In this document: positions 26,138-35,562 of the stretch, piece by piece
Numbering within the stretch: the first letter of the stretch is position 1
How the letters are laid out: each line of letters begins with the position of its first letter
DNA from: an uncultured Actinomycetes bacterium
Lineage (GTDB): Bacteria; Actinomycetota; Actinomycetes; Mycobacteriales; Nakamurellaceae
Direction: 5' to 3'
Assembly (NCBI GenBank): GCA_937926105.1
Contig: CALANS010000050.1
Coordinates: forward strand, 62,001 to 126,000
DNA: 64,000 nucleotides
Translations under genes and position numbers: made by a program
Notes under the pieces: generated by a model
What the model was told of the DNA's origin: nothing
The model's database searches: none
The model's input: only the letters and a program-made list of their open reading frames with translations

Positions 26138-26865
26138 TCGGCCATGGCGGAGCTCCCGGCCGGATCACTCGACACGGGCTCGGTGTAGCCCTCGATCAGT
26201 GCCCACACGGACAGCCCGAACAGGGTCCAGTCCTGCCCCACGCCGGGCGGGCCGATCCGGCGAACGTGCGGATGCGCGATGCCCTCGATGGCCTGCAGAG
26301 CGAAACCCTCGCCGAGCGCAGCCATCGCCACCGTGAAGTCCTCGACGGTGAACGGCTGTCGCATCTGCAGGCCGTAGCGCGCCAGCAGGGACCGGTACAT
26401 CCCGGCGAACTCCCGCACCGACTCCGCGTGCCGCTCGACGCTGGCATCCCGCAGGTCCGACCAGCTGCCGGAGGTGGCCCGCAGCGCCAGCGCCACCAGG
26501 AACGACTGGGCCGAGCGCTGCTGCCGGCGATCCTCATCGTCGAAGGTGTCCACGTGCGCCTGCGCGCCCACCCGGACGACCTCCATCAGCGGCGCCCCGG
26601 CGTGGACCAGATCACCGATCGTGGCCCACGTGTCGGCGATCGGCAGGGCGGCACGCCAGGTCGCGGCGGCCACCGCGAGATCGTGGTGGAAGGCGTCCTG
26701 GTCGGCCCACAGCCGGTAGGCGGCCCCGGTCGTCAGGCCCGCCCTGCGGACCACCTCCTGCAACCGGATGTGCGAGACCCCAGCGCTGATGCCCCGGTCC
26801 AGCAGCATCGCGATCCCGGTGCGGATCAGCAGATCCTTGGTCTGCTCACCGGTTCGTCGCGGCAT
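26122..26865 (-). CDS. TetR-family transcriptional regulator
   Basis: 247 aa. N-terminal helix-turn-helix about 10-55 (LLIRTGIAMLLDRGISAGVS, LQEVVRRAGLTTGAAYRLW); the long C-terminal ligand domain has no assignable subfamily. ATG 26865. Isolated between phospholipase A2 (convergent) and tRNA-Val, so the target is not evident from context. Confidence 0.85.
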   Translation of the reverse strand: MPRRTGEQTKDLLIRTGIAMLLDRGISAGVSHIRLQEVVRRAGLTTGAAYRLWADQDAFHHDLAVAAATWRAALPIADTWATIGDLVHAGAPLMEVVRVGAQAHVDTFDDEDRRQQRSAQSFLVALALRATSGSWSDLRDASVERHAESVREFAGMYRSLLARYGLQMRQPFTVEDFTVAMAALGEGFALQAIEGIAHPHVRRIGPPGVGQDWTLFGLSVWALIEGYTEPVSSDPAGSSAMAEGPAR

Positions 26866-26911
26866 CTCGCGTCCCCTCGCGGCGCTGCTTCACGCTCGCA
26901 TCGTAGGACGG

Positions 26912-26983
26912 TGGGCGCGGACGGGTTCGAACCGCCGACCGCCCGGGTGTAAGCCGGGTGCTCTCCCGCTGAGCTACGCGCCC
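26912..26983 (-). tRNA. tRNA-Val (UAC anticodon)
   Basis: 72-nt cloverleaf on the minus strand: acceptor GGGCGCG paired with CGCGCCC, D-stem GCTC/GAGC, anticodon stem CCCGG/CCGGG around loop CTTACAC (anticodon TAC), T-arm with loop TTCGAAC, discriminator A. CCA is not encoded. Confidence 0.95.
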
Positions 26984-27073
26984 TGGCACCGCGGGGTGTT
27001 CACGGTGCTGCCACAGCCTGCCACGATCGGGGGCGCGCTGTCACACCCGTGCGAACGGCCCCACGAACCCGGC

Positions 27074-27505
27074 TCAGCGACGCGGCCGGCCCGACGAGCG
27101 GGCCCGCACCAGCTTGGTCATCATCCAGTCGCCCGCGGCGGGGCCGCTGGTGGTCTGCGCCAGCCCCGCGGTGCGCACCGCGTCACCGATATCGGAGGGA
27201 TCGACATACCCATCGCGCCCGGTGCGTGGGCTCAGCAACCAGATGACGCCGTCGTCCGCCAGCAGGGTGATGGCGTCGACCAGGGCGTCGGTCAGATCCC
27301 CGTCACCCTCGCGCCACCACAGCAGCGCCGCGTCCAGTACCTCGTCGGCGTCCTCGTCCAGCAGCTCGTTCCCGGTGACGGACTCGATCCCGTCCCGGAG
27401 GGAGGAGTCGACGTCGTCGTCATATCCGATCTCGCCGACCACGTTGCCGGCCCGTAGGCCGAGCCGGGAGACGGCCGCCGCCGCCCTCCCCGACGTCTCG
27501 CTCAC
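27074..27505 (-). CDS. DUF3052 protein
   Basis: 143-aa actinobacterial protein of unknown function, divergently adjacent to aceE, its conserved neighbour in many actinobacteria. The sequence starts SETSGRAAAAVSRLGLRAGN then VVGEIGYDDDVDSSLRD, very acidic in the first half, with WLLSPRTGRDGYVDPSDIGD and a basic C-terminal tail characteristic of the family. GTG 27505 with GGAAGGAACGG upstream. No signal peptide or membrane segment. Its conserved pairing hints at a role around pyruvate metabolism, but none is established. Confidence 0.85.
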   Translation of the reverse strand: MSETSGRAAAAVSRLGLRAGNVVGEIGYDDDVDSSLRDGIESVTGNELLDEDADEVLDAALLWWREGDGDLTDALVDAITLLADDGVIWLLSPRTGRDGYVDPSDIGDAVRTAGLAQTTSGPAAGDWMMTKLVRARSSGRPRR

Positions 27506-27751
27506 TGTGATTCCGTTCCTTCCCGGTTCGGTCCCGTCCAGCCGCCCGCTGCGGTCCGGCGTTGCTCACCCTAAACGCCGCAGCGCCCGCGCCCCACACC
27601 TCGTCACCCTCCGGTGCAGCAGCCGCACCCATCGATACGGAAGGATGGCAGCCGGACATCACTCCGACGACCCGCCAACCGCGAGGCCGCCGGGCCAGTA
27701 CGCCGCCGGCTGCGCCACCCCGCCGCCGGCCGATCAGGCAAGGAGTTCGCC

Positions 27752-30595
27752 GTGGCCGTGTCAACGGATTCGAGCGGGTCGCAGAACGAGGTATCCCCCG
27801 GTTTGCAGCATCGCGGCGAGCCGCACCACCTGATCCGGGACGGGCTGGCCGCCCAGCTCTACGACATCGACCCCGCCGAGACAGCCGAATGGTTGGACTC
27901 GTTCGACGCCATGGTCGACGCCACCGGCCAGCAGCGGGCCCGGTACCTGATGCTGCGGCTGCTCGGCCGGGCCCGGGAGAAGCATGTCGCACTGCCGGCG
28001 CTGACCACCACGGACTACATCAACACCATCCCGCCGGAGTCCGAACCGTTCTTCCCCGGCGACGAGGAGATCGAGCGCCGGTACCGCGCCTTCATCCGGT
28101 GGAACGCCGCGATCATGGTGCATCGGGCGCAGCGCCCGTCGATCGGCGTCGGCGGCCACATCTCCACCTACGCGTCCTCCGCCAGCCTGTACGAGGTGGG
28201 CTACAACCACTTCTTCCGGGGCAAGTCGGATCCCGGCGGTGGCGACCACGTGTTCTTCCAGGGCCATGCCTCCCCCGGCATGTACGCGCGGGCGTTCCTG
28301 GAGGGGCGCCTGTCCGAGGACACCCTCAACGGGTTCCGGCAGGAGGTCTCGCACCCCGGTGGCGGGCTGCCCAGCTACCCGCACCCCCGGCTGATGCCGC
28401 AGTTCTGGGAGTACCCCACGGTCTCCATGGGTCTGGGCGTGATGAACGCGATCCAGCAGGCCCGGTTCAACCGGTACCTGCACCACCGGGGAATCAAGGA
28501 CACCTCCGATCAGCACGTGTGGGCCTTCACCGGTGACGGGGAATTCGACGAGGTGGAGTCCCGGGGGCTGCTGCACGCCGCGGCGCTGGACGGACTGGAC
28601 AACCTGACCTTCGTGGTGAACTGCAACCTGCAGCGGCTGGACGGCCCGGTGCGCGGCAACGGCAAGATCATCCAGGAGCTGGAGGCGTTCTTCCGCGGCG
28701 CCGGATGGAATGTCATCAAGGTGGTCTGGGGCAGCAACTGGGACCCGCTGCTGGCGCGCGACAAGGACGGCGCACTGGTCAACCTGATGAACGTCACCCC
28801 GGACGGCGACTACCAGACCTACAAGGCCAACGACGGCGCCTACGTTCGGGCACACTTCTTCGGCCGCGACCCACGCACCAAGGCGATGGTCGCCGACATG
28901 AGCGACGAGGACATCTGGTTCCTGCGCCGTGGCGGCCACGACTATCGCAAGATCTACTCGGCCTACCACGCCGCGGTGCACCACGTCGGCCAGCCGACGG
29001 TCATCCTGGCCAAGACAGTCAAGGGCTTCCACCTGGGCTCGTCCTTCGAGGCGCGCAACGCCACGCACCAGATGAAAAAGATGACCCTGGCCAACCTCAA
29101 GGAATTCCGCGACACCCTGCACATCCCGGTTTCCGACGCGCAGTTGGAGGCGGACCTGTACGCCCCGCCGTACTACCACCCCGGTCCGGAGTCGGACGAG
29201 ATTCGCTACATGGTCGAGCGGCGCCGCGCGCTGGGCGGATTCGTCCCGGAGCGGCGGGTGACGGCCACCCCGCTGGTGCTGCCGGGCGACAAGGTCTACG
29301 ACGTGCTGCGCCGCGGCTCCGGCAAGCAGGAGATCGCCACCACCATGGCCTTCGTGCGGCTGGTGCGGGACCTGTTCAAGGATCCGGAGGTCGGCAAGCG
29401 GATCGTGCCGATCGTGCCCGACGAGGCCCGTACCTTCGGCATGGACTCGTTCTTCCCGAACCAGAAGATCTACAACCCGGCCGGGCAGCTGTACACGGCC
29501 GTGGACGCGCAACTCATGCTGGCCTACAAGGAGTCCGAGCAGGGCGTGATCCTGCACGAGGGCATCAACGAGGCGGGCTGCGCGGCGATCATGACGGCGG
29601 TCGGGACGTCCTACGCCACCCATGGCGAGCCGATGATCCCGATGTACATCTTCTACTCGATGTTCGGCTTCCAGCGCACCGGCGATGGGCTGTGGGCGGC
29701 GGGCGACCAGATGGCCCGCGGCTTCGTGCTGGGCGCCACCGCCGGCCGGACCACGCTGACCGGCGAGGGTTTGCAGCACGCCGACGGGCACTCGCACCTG
29801 CTGGCCGCGGCCTACCCGCACGTGGTGGCCTACGACCCGGCCTACGGCTACGAGATCGCGCATATCGTCCGGGACGGACTGCGCCGGATGTACGGCGGCG
29901 CCGAGCACAACCCGGCGAACCCCGCCGCGGGCACGTTCGGCGGCGAGGACGTCCTGTACTACATCACGATGTACAACGAGCCCTACGTGCAGCCGCCCGA
30001 ACCCGACGGCCTGGACGTCGACGGGCTGCTGCGCGGCATGTATCTGCTTTCGCCCGCCGACCGGCTGCAGCAGGGGGCTGAGGGCAGGGCGCGAGCCCAA
30101 CTGCTGGCCTCCGGAGTCGGGGTGCGCTGGGCGCTGGAGGCACAGCAGCTGCTGGCCGACGATTGGAATGTCGCCGCGGACGTGTGGTCGGTGACCAGCT
30201 GGAGCGAGCTGCGCCGGGAGGCCGACGCCATCGAGCATGACCGCATCCTGGACCCGACCCTGGAGGCAGTCCCGTACATCACCCGCGCGCTGGCCGACCG
30301 GCCCGGCCCCGTGCTGGCCACCAGCGACTACCAGCGGGCCGTGGCCAACCAGATCGCCCCCTGGGTACCCGGCGACTACACCGCACTGGGGGCGGACGGC
30401 TTCGGATTCTCCGACACCAGGGCGGCGGCCCGCCGGTACTTCCTGATCGACGGACCGTCGCTGGCGGCGGCCACGCTGGCGGCGCTGGAACGGCGCGGCG
30501 AGTACCGGGCGGGGGCGGCCGCCGAAGCGGTGACGCGCTACCGGCTGCACGATGCCGCTGCGGGGACGTCGGGCTCGGCCGGCGGCGAGAGCTGA
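27752..30595 (+). CDS. aceE: Pyruvate dehydrogenase E1 component, homodimeric type (AceE)
   Basis: Thiamine-diphosphate enzyme decarboxylating pyruvate and acetylating the lipoyl groups of E2. 947 aa, typical for the homodimeric E1. Motifs: TDYINTIP near the N-terminus, [20 protein letters not shown], the ThDP fold beginning GDGEFDE and ending NCNLQ, and a C-terminal half with [14 protein letters not shown] and [18 protein letters not shown] 27752 follows AAGGAG by 6 bases; longer frames have no ribosome site. Followed by a strong hairpin. E2 and E3 are not in the window, as usual in actinobacteria. Confidence 0.96.
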   Translation: MAVSTDSSGSQNEVSPGLQHRGEPHHLIRDGLAAQLYDIDPAETAEWLDSFDAMVDATGQQRARYLMLRLLGRAREKHVALPALTTTDYINTIPPESEPFFPGDEEIERRYRAFIRWNAAIMVHRAQRPSIGVGGHISTYASSASLYEVGYNHFFRGKSDPGGGDHVFFQGHASPGMYARAFLEGRLSEDTLNGFRQEVSHPGGGLPSYPHPRLMPQFWEYPTVSMGLGVMNAIQQARFNRYLHHRGIKDTSDQHVWAFTGDGEFDEVESRGLLHAAALDGLDNLTFVVNCNLQRLDGPVRGNGKIIQELEAFFRGAGWNVIKVVWGSNWDPLLARDKDGALVNLMNVTPDGDYQTYKANDGAYVRAHFFGRDPRTKAMVADMSDEDIWFLRRGGHDYRKIYSAYHAAVHHVGQPTVILAKTVKGFHLGSSFEARNATHQMKKMTLANLKEFRDTLHIPVSDAQLEADLYAPPYYHPGPESDEIRYMVERRRALGGFVPERRVTATPLVLPGDKVYDVLRRGSGKQEIATTMAFVRLVRDLFKDPEVGKRIVPIVPDEARTFGMDSFFPNQKIYNPAGQLYTAVDAQLMLAYKESEQGVILHEGINEAGCAAIMTAVGTSYATHGEPMIPMYIFYSMFGFQRTGDGLWAAGDQMARGFVLGATAGRTTLTGEGLQHADGHSHLLAAAYPHVVAYDPAYGYEIAHIVRDGLRRMYGGAEHNPANPAAGTFGGEDVLYYITMYNEPYVQPPEPDGLDVDGLLRGMYLLSPADRLQQGAEGRARAQLLASGVGVRWALEAQQLLADDWNVAADVWSVTSWSELRREADAIEHDRILDPTLEAVPYITRALADRPGPVLATSDYQRAVANQIAPWVPGDYTALGADGFGFSDTRAAARRYFLIDGPSLAAATLAALERRGEYRAGAAAEAVTRYRLHDAAAGTSGSAGGES

Positions 30596-30612
30596 GTCGG
30601 CCCGCTCGGGCC

Positions 30613-30660
30613 GGTTGTGTGGTCCAGCGCGCGCCCCACCGCCCGCTGGACCACACAACC
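30613..30660 (+). terminator. Strong hairpin after aceE
   Basis: GGTTGTGTGGTCCAGCG (30613-30629) and its perfect complement (30644-30660) form a 17-bp stem with a 14-base loop, starting 18 bases after the aceE stop. No U-tract. It isolates aceE from the K+/H+ antiport genes. Confidence 0.8.
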
Positions 30661-30732
30661 TGGTGGGCGGGACGGGACTACGCTGGCCCGCCGGCGCGTT
30701 GTATCCACAGCGGGCGAGCGAGGAGGCGCATA

Positions 30733-31233
30733 GTGTTCGACGGCGACAGCGAGGTTGAGGTCACCGAGACCAAGCTCCCGGGCATCGGCCTGCGGCACGA
30801 CTTCGTCACCGAGGACGGCCGACGGGTCGGAGTGGTCAGCCGCAAGAGTGGCCGGCGTGACCTCGTGGTGTTCGGCAAGGACGATCCGGACGCCTGCTCG
30901 TTGGTGGTCGGGCTGAACGGGTCCGAGGCCGACGCACTCGCCGAGTTTCTGGGTTCGCGGCGCATCGTGGAGCGGCTCGCGTCGCTGTCCGAGCAGGTGG
31001 CGAACCTGGTGACCGGCAAGGTACGCATCGCACACGGCTCGCGCTACGACGGACTCACCCTGGGCGCCACTCGGGCCCGCACCCGCACCGGGGCCTCCGT
31101 GGTGGCGGTGATCCACGCCGGCCAGGCCATCGCCTCCCCCGGCCCGGAGGCAGCACTGCAGGGCGGTGACGTGCTCGTCGTGGTCGGCACCGCGGAGGCG
31201 ATCGAGGCCCTCCGGGACATCGTTGCCGAGTAA
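30733..31233 (+). CDS. khtT: KhtT-like regulatory subunit with RCK_C (TrkA-C) domain
   Basis: 166-aa cytoplasmic protein likely gating the antiporter encoded next. N-terminal half 1-80 is typical of KhtT/AmhT proteins (ETKLPGIGLRHDFVTEDGRR, VGVVSRKSGRRDLVVF); C-terminal half is an RCK_C nucleotide-binding domain with ASVVAVIHAGQAIASPGPEA and LQGGDVLVVVGTAEAIE. GTG 30733 has GAGGAGG 7 bases upstream. The 72-bp spacing to the CPA2 antiporter and the pairing match the khtTU operon of Bacillus; c-di-AMP or Mg-nucleotide control is possible by homology only. Confidence 0.85.
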   Translation: MFDGDSEVEVTETKLPGIGLRHDFVTEDGRRVGVVSRKSGRRDLVVFGKDDPDACSLVVGLNGSEADALAEFLGSRRIVERLASLSEQVANLVTGKVRIAHGSRYDGLTLGATRARTRTGASVVAVIHAGQAIASPGPEAALQGGDVLVVVGTAEAIEALRDIVAE

Positions 31234-31305
31234 TCCGCCGATCCCCGTCACCGCCGGCCCAGCGCTCGCCCACACCCGCCGAACCACGGCCGCGAGCACC
31301 CGGCC

Positions 31306-32538
31306 ATGAGCGATGCCATCACCCTGATGGAGCTGGGCGGCATCGTGCTGCTGCTCGGTTTGCTGGGCCGGTTCGCCGGGCGGATCGGCCTGTCACCCAT
31401 CCCGCTCTATCTGCTGGCCGGCGTGCTGGTCGGGCACGGCGGAGTGCTGCCGCTGGGAGCCAGCGAGGAGTTCATCTCCGTCGGCGCCGAGATCGGCGTC
31501 ATTCTGCTGCTGCTCCTGCTGGGCCTGGAGTACACCGCCGCCGAGCTGGTGACGAACCTGCGCCAGCAGGCCCCCGCCGGGCTGGTCAACATCGTGCTGA
31601 ACGCCGCCCCCGGCGTCGCCGTCGGGCTGATCATGGGCTGGCCCGCTGCCGGGGTGGTCGCGATGGCCGGCATCACCTGCGTGTCCAGCTCCGGCATCAC
31701 CGCCAAGCTGCTGACCGACCTGGGCCGGGTCGGCAACCGGGAAACTCCGGTGGTGCTCTCGCTGCTGGTGCTCGAGGACCTGTCGATGGCCGTCTATCTG
31801 CCGGTGCTGACCGCCATGTTGGCCGGGGTCGGCGTCCTGGCCGGCGTGCTGTCGGTGGGCATTGCACTGGTGGCAGTGGCCGCCGCGATGCTGGTGGCGC
31901 TGCGGCTGTCCCGGCCGCTGGGCCGGCTGGTGTTCAGCGAGAACTCCGAGGTGCTGCTACTGATCGTGTTCGGGCTCGCGCTGCTGGTGGCCGGGCTGGC
32001 ACAGCAGGCGCAGATCTCCGAGGCGGTGGGCGCGTTCCTGGTGGGCATCGCGCTGTCCGGGCGGGTGGCGACCAGCGCCGAGCAGGTGCTCACCCCGTTG
32101 CGGGACTTCTTCGCCGCGGTGTTCTTCGTGTTCTTCGGCATGCGCATCGAGCCGGCCGATATCCCGCCGATGCTGCTGCCGGCCCTGGCGCTGGTGGTGG
32201 TGACGACGGTGACGAAGGTCGCCGCAGGCGCGCTGGCGGCCCGGCGCGCCGGCATCGCGCTGCCCGGCCAGATCCGGGCCGGCACCGTGATGGTCTCCCG
32301 CGGCGAGTTCTCCATCGTGATCGCCGGGCTGGCCACCGGGTCCGCGATCGTCGCGCCCGGGCTAGGGCCGCTGGCGGCCACCTACGTGCTGCTGATGGCG
32401 GTCGGCGGCCCGCTGCTGGCCCGTGCCGGCGAGCCCGCGGGACGCTGGGCGGTCGCGCTGGCGGCACGGCTGGGACGGCGCGGCCCGATGAGCGGTCCTG
32501 CGGTCGCGGAGGGTGCCGGAGAATCGCCACTACCCTGA
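31306..32538 (+). CDS. khtU: CPA2-family K+(Na+)/H+ antiporter (KhtU/KefB-like)
   Basis: 410-aa integral membrane antiporter with about 12 helices. The CPA2 core is visible: GLEYTAAELVTNLRQ, CVSSSGITAKLLTDLG, SLLVLEDLSMAVYLPVL (conserved acidic pair region), and LVGIALSGRV, with SRGEFSIVIAGLA near the C-terminus. It lacks its own RCK domain, consistent with the separate upstream subunit. Probably expels K+ for pH or osmotic control, opposing Kdp uptake encoded 11 kb away. Confidence 0.9.
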   Translation: MSDAITLMELGGIVLLLGLLGRFAGRIGLSPIPLYLLAGVLVGHGGVLPLGASEEFISVGAEIGVILLLLLLGLEYTAAELVTNLRQQAPAGLVNIVLNAAPGVAVGLIMGWPAAGVVAMAGITCVSSSGITAKLLTDLGRVGNRETPVVLSLLVLEDLSMAVYLPVLTAMLAGVGVLAGVLSVGIALVAVAAAMLVALRLSRPLGRLVFSENSEVLLLIVFGLALLVAGLAQQAQISEAVGAFLVGIALSGRVATSAEQVLTPLRDFFAAVFFVFFGMRIEPADIPPMLLPALALVVVTTVTKVAAGALAARRAGIALPGQIRAGTVMVSRGEFSIVIAGLATGSAIVAPGLGPLAATYVLLMAVGGPLLARAGEPAGRWAVALAARLGRRGPMSGPAVAEGAGESPLP

Positions 32539-32754
32539 CGATCCCGTCACCGATATCGGTACGGTCACGATTCGGCCCTGCAACTCTATGCACGTGCCCT
32601 GCTGACCGGTTAGTGTTCCCCCGTTGTTGCTCTTCTCCTGATGCCGATGGCATCCTCCGGGGCAAGGCGCATCCCCCCGGTCGGATATGACCCGCCCGGG
32701 GTGTCAACACCCCGCGGAGTGGGCTCCGCGGACAACCGCTCGAGGAGAGCAAGC

Positions 32755-32958
32755 ATGGCGCAGGGCACGGTCAAGTGGTTCAACGCGGAGAAGGGCTTCG
32801 GCTTCATCAAGCCCGACGATGGCGACCGTGAGGTCTTCGTGCACTATTCCGCGATCAGCGGGTCGGGGTACAAGACCCTCGAGGAGGACCAGCGGGTGAC
32901 GTTCGAGATCGAAGAGACACCGAAGGGGCCGCAGGCCACGGGCGTCACCGTCGTCTGA
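32755..32958 (+). CDS. Cold-shock protein (CspA family)
   Basis: 67-aa single OB-fold RNA/DNA chaperone. Contains both RNA-binding motifs: KGFGFIKP (RNP1) and VFVHYSAI (RNP2). ATG 32755 follows GAGGAG by 7 bases. The roughly 200-bp upstream region contains GC-rich inverted repeats (for example GGGGTGT/ACACCCC near 32698-32713) consistent with a structured leader. Ends in a clear hairpin. Confidence 0.95.
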   Translation: MAQGTVKWFNAEKGFGFIKPDDGDREVFVHYSAISGSGYKTLEEDQRVTFEIEETPKGPQATGVTVV

Positions 32959-32976
32959 TCACCCCAGCACAGCAAC

Positions 32977-33012
32977 CGGCGGGGCCGGCGCCGAACGGTG
33001 CCGGCCCCGCCG
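32977..33012 (+). terminator. Hairpin terminator after the cold-shock gene
   Basis: CGGCGGGGCCGGC and its exact complement GCCGGCCCCGCCG make a 13-bp stem with a 10-base loop, 18 bases after the stop codon and 28 bases before fasR. Confidence 0.78.
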
Positions 33013-33040
33013 CATACCGGCCCGCTGGCATGCTGAGCCG

Positions 33041-34213
33041 GTGAGACCCATCAGCACCGCCACCCTCCGGGCGGTGGAGCGCGCGGCCGGCAGTCTCGCG
33101 ACCCGGTCCGTGGCCCAGATGGACGAGCAGCTGGGCTGGTTCCGCGCCCTGCCCGCCGATCAGCGGTCCTGGGTGACCCTGGTGGCACAGGCCGGCATCG
33201 CCGGCTACGTGTCGTGGGTCGAGAACCCCGGCACCGACTTCCGTATCGCCGAGCAGGTGTTCGGCACCGCGCCCCGGGACCTGATCCGGGCGGTGTCGCT
33301 GCGGCGCACCGTCGAACTGGTGCGGGTGGCCATCACGGTCGCCGAGGAGCACCTGCCGGCGCTGGCCGACGATCCGGCAGAGCGGGCCGCGCTGCGCGAG
33401 TCGCTGCTGCGCTACAGCCGGGAGATCGCCTTCGCCGCGGCCGCCGTATACGCGGCGGCCGCCGAGACCCGGGGTGCGTGGGACGCCCGGGTCGAGGCCG
33501 CCGTGGTGGACGGCATCGTGCGGGGCGAGGACCCCCAGTCGCTGTCCTCCCGCGCCGCCGCGCTGAACTGGGACCCGGCAACCCCCGGGCAGGTGTTGGT
33601 CGGAGCGGCACCGCTGGTCGATCGGGAACATGCGGTCGCCGCGGTCGCCGAGTGGGCCACCGCCGCACACCGCCCCGCACTGTCCGCGGTGCACGGCACC
33701 ATGTTGGTGCTGGTGCTTTCCGGCGCGGGCGCGCCGCATCCGGACGTGGCGGACCTGTTCGGGGCCGGCCCGGTGGTGCGCGGGCCGTCCGGCACGGGGC
33801 TGGCCGGCGCCAGCCGGTCCGCGGCCGACGCGCTCTCCGGCTACCGGGTGGCCGGAGCCTGGCCGGCGGCGCCCCGCCCGGTCAACGCGGCGGACTTGCT
33901 GCCCGAGCGGGTGCTGGGCGGCGACACCCGTGCCGCCGAAATCCTGCGGGCCGAGGTGTTCACCCCGCTGTCGGTGACGGGGTCACCCCTGCTGGACACG
34001 GTGGAGGCCTACCTGGGGCACGGCGGCGCGCTGGAACCGGCGGCCCGCTCGCTGTTCGTGCACCCCAACACGATGCGCTACCGGCTACGCCGGGTCGCCG
34101 AGATCACCGGACGCGATCCGTGGGCGCCGCGGGACATGCTGGCGCTGAACGTGGCGCTCATCCTGGGGCGGCTGGGGACCGAGCGCGCTGCCCCGCAGGA
34201 CGGGCATCGCTGA
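33041..34213 (+). CDS. fasR: Fatty-acid synthesis regulator FasR (PucR/CdaR-type)
   Basis: 390-aa transcriptional activator. The C-terminal helix-turn-helix of the PucR/CdaR type is plain: LLDTVEAYLGHGGALEPAAR, LFVHPNTMRYRLRRVAEITG. The N-terminal part is a helical plus GGDEF-like sensory region. In Streptomyces the orthologue lies immediately upstream of fabDHPF and activates it in response to lipid status; the identical gene order here supports the assignment. GTG 33041, close to the probable transcript start after the csp terminator. A 388-bp gap separates it from fabD. Confidence 0.88.
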   Translation: MRPISTATLRAVERAAGSLATRSVAQMDEQLGWFRALPADQRSWVTLVAQAGIAGYVSWVENPGTDFRIAEQVFGTAPRDLIRAVSLRRTVELVRVAITVAEEHLPALADDPAERAALRESLLRYSREIAFAAAAVYAAAAETRGAWDARVEAAVVDGIVRGEDPQSLSSRAAALNWDPATPGQVLVGAAPLVDREHAVAAVAEWATAAHRPALSAVHGTMLVLVLSGAGAPHPDVADLFGAGPVVRGPSGTGLAGASRSAADALSGYRVAGAWPAAPRPVNAADLLPERVLGGDTRAAEILRAEVFTPLSVTGSPLLDTVEAYLGHGGALEPAARSLFVHPNTMRYRLRRVAEITGRDPWAPRDMLALNVALILGRLGTERAAPQDGHR

Positions 34214-34601
34214 GTCCCCGCGCGAGGCCGCGGCACCCGGACGGGCCCGACGCCCCGGCCCCGGCGCCCAGGCGTGCTCAACCCGATCTGGTAGTCCCCC
34301 GCTATCCGCAAGAATCGCACATCGCGGGGATCTTGAAACGGTTTCCGCAGGTGGGCTCGGCCATGATCCCCACGAGGTGCGAATCCTGACAGGGCGAACC
34401 GCGCCCTAACCACGCCCGAGCCGGCCTGCGGTCCAGCCCGTGCGCGAGCCGCACGCTGGGCTGGCCGATCACGCGGATCCGACGCCCGCAAACTTTGGGA
34501 CGATCCGACCGTAGCGTTTGGAGGAAGCCTACAAGTCTGTCGGGACGACTTGGTGCCCGCTGACCCCGACGCACCACCCCGGATCGTGGTTGGCTGAATG
34601 A
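34214..34601 (+). promoter_or_regulatory. fabD upstream control region
   Basis: 388 bases without a supported gene between fasR and fabD. It must hold the promoter of the fab operon. The last 120 bases become less GC-rich and contain the candidate FasR palindrome listed separately. A small ORF reading minus (34078-34491) has no coding signature. Confidence 0.6.
34518..34534. promoter_or_regulatory. Candidate FasR operator
   Basis: TTGGAGG-AAG-CCTACAA is a 7+7 bp inverted repeat with one mismatch, centred 76 bases upstream of the fabD GTG. FasR is known to bind the fabD promoter in streptomycetes and mycobacteria; the exact consensus was not available to me, so the assignment rests on symmetry and position. 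Confidence 0.5.
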
Positions 34602-35555
34602 GTGATCGCGCTTCTCGCGCCCGGTCAGGGCGCCCAGAAACCCGGCATGCTCACACCGTGGCTGGAACTGCCCGGTCTGGCGGACACCGCGGCTCAGATG
34701 TCCGAGGCCGCGCAGCTCGACCTCATCACGCTCGGCACCACCGCCGACGCCGAGGAGATCAAGGACACCGCGGTCACCCAGCCGCTGGTGGTGGCGACCG
34801 CGCTGCTGGCCGCTTCGACCGTGCAGCTTCCGAACGGAGCAGCGACCGCCGGTCACTCGGTGGGTGAGCTGGCCGCCGCCGCCTTGGCCGGCGTCATCGA
34901 CCCCGTCACCGCCGTGGGTCTGGCCGCTCGCCGGGGCCGCGCGATGGCCGCCTGCTGCGCCGCCACCCCGACCTCGATGGCCGCCGTGCTCGGTGGCGAC
35001 ACCGAAGCCGTCCTGGCGGCATTGGCCGAGCGGAATCTGGTGGGCGCCAACGTCAACGGCGGAGGGCAGATCGTGGCCGCGGGGCCGGTCGAAGCGCTAG
35101 CCGCCATCTCCGACGACCCGCCCGGCGGCGCCTCCCGGGTGATCCCGCTGTCGGTAGCCGGCGCGTTCCATACCCGCTACATGGCCGGCGCCGAGACCGA
35201 TCTCGCCGCCGCGGTGGCCGACCTCACTCCCGCCGACCCGACCCGGCCGCTGCTCACCAATGCCGACGGCAGCGTGATCGCCGACGGCGCCGAGTACCTG
35301 GGGCTGCTGGTCCGGCAGCTCACCCGCCCGGTGCGCTGGGACTCGTGCATGGCCACCCTCGCCCGACTGGGCGTCACCGGTGTCATCGAATTTCCGCCGG
35401 CCGGCACGCTCACCGGGCTCATCAAGCGGGAGCTCAAGGGCGTGGCGACGTTGGCGATCAAGACCCCCAACGACCTGGCCGCCGTCGCCGACTTCGTCAC
35501 CGAACACGGCGACTCCGCCGCCGTGCAACACGCCCACGCCCACACGAACGGATGA
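34602..35555 (+). CDS. fabD: Malonyl-CoA:ACP transacylase FabD
   Basis: Loads malonyl groups from CoA onto acyl carrier protein. 317 aa. APGQGAQKPGM oxyanion region at the N-terminus, catalytic Ser86 in GHSVGE, catalytic His in VAGAFHTRYM. GTG 34602 has no Shine-Dalgarno and may be translated from a short leader. First gene of the fabD-fabH-acpP-fabF-accD operon, 7 bp from fabH. Confidence 0.95.
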   Translation: MIALLAPGQGAQKPGMLTPWLELPGLADTAAQMSEAAQLDLITLGTTADAEEIKDTAVTQPLVVATALLAASTVQLPNGAATAGHSVGELAAAALAGVIDPVTAVGLAARRGRAMAACCAATPTSMAAVLGGDTEAVLAALAERNLVGANVNGGGQIVAAGPVEALAAISDDPPGGASRVIPLSVAGAFHTRYMAGAETDLAAAVADLTPADPTRPLLTNADGSVIADGAEYLGLLVRQLTRPVRWDSCMATLARLGVTGVIEFPPAGTLTGLIKRELKGVATLAIKTPNDLAAVADFVTEHGDSAAVQHAHAHTNG

Positions 35556-35562
35556 CGGACCG

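Noticed and set aside
27761..30658. 965-codon open frame on the minus strand opposite aceE
   Set aside because: Antisense shadow of a high-GC gene; His/Arg/Gln-rich translation, no ribosome site, and full-length AceE motifs on the plus strand.
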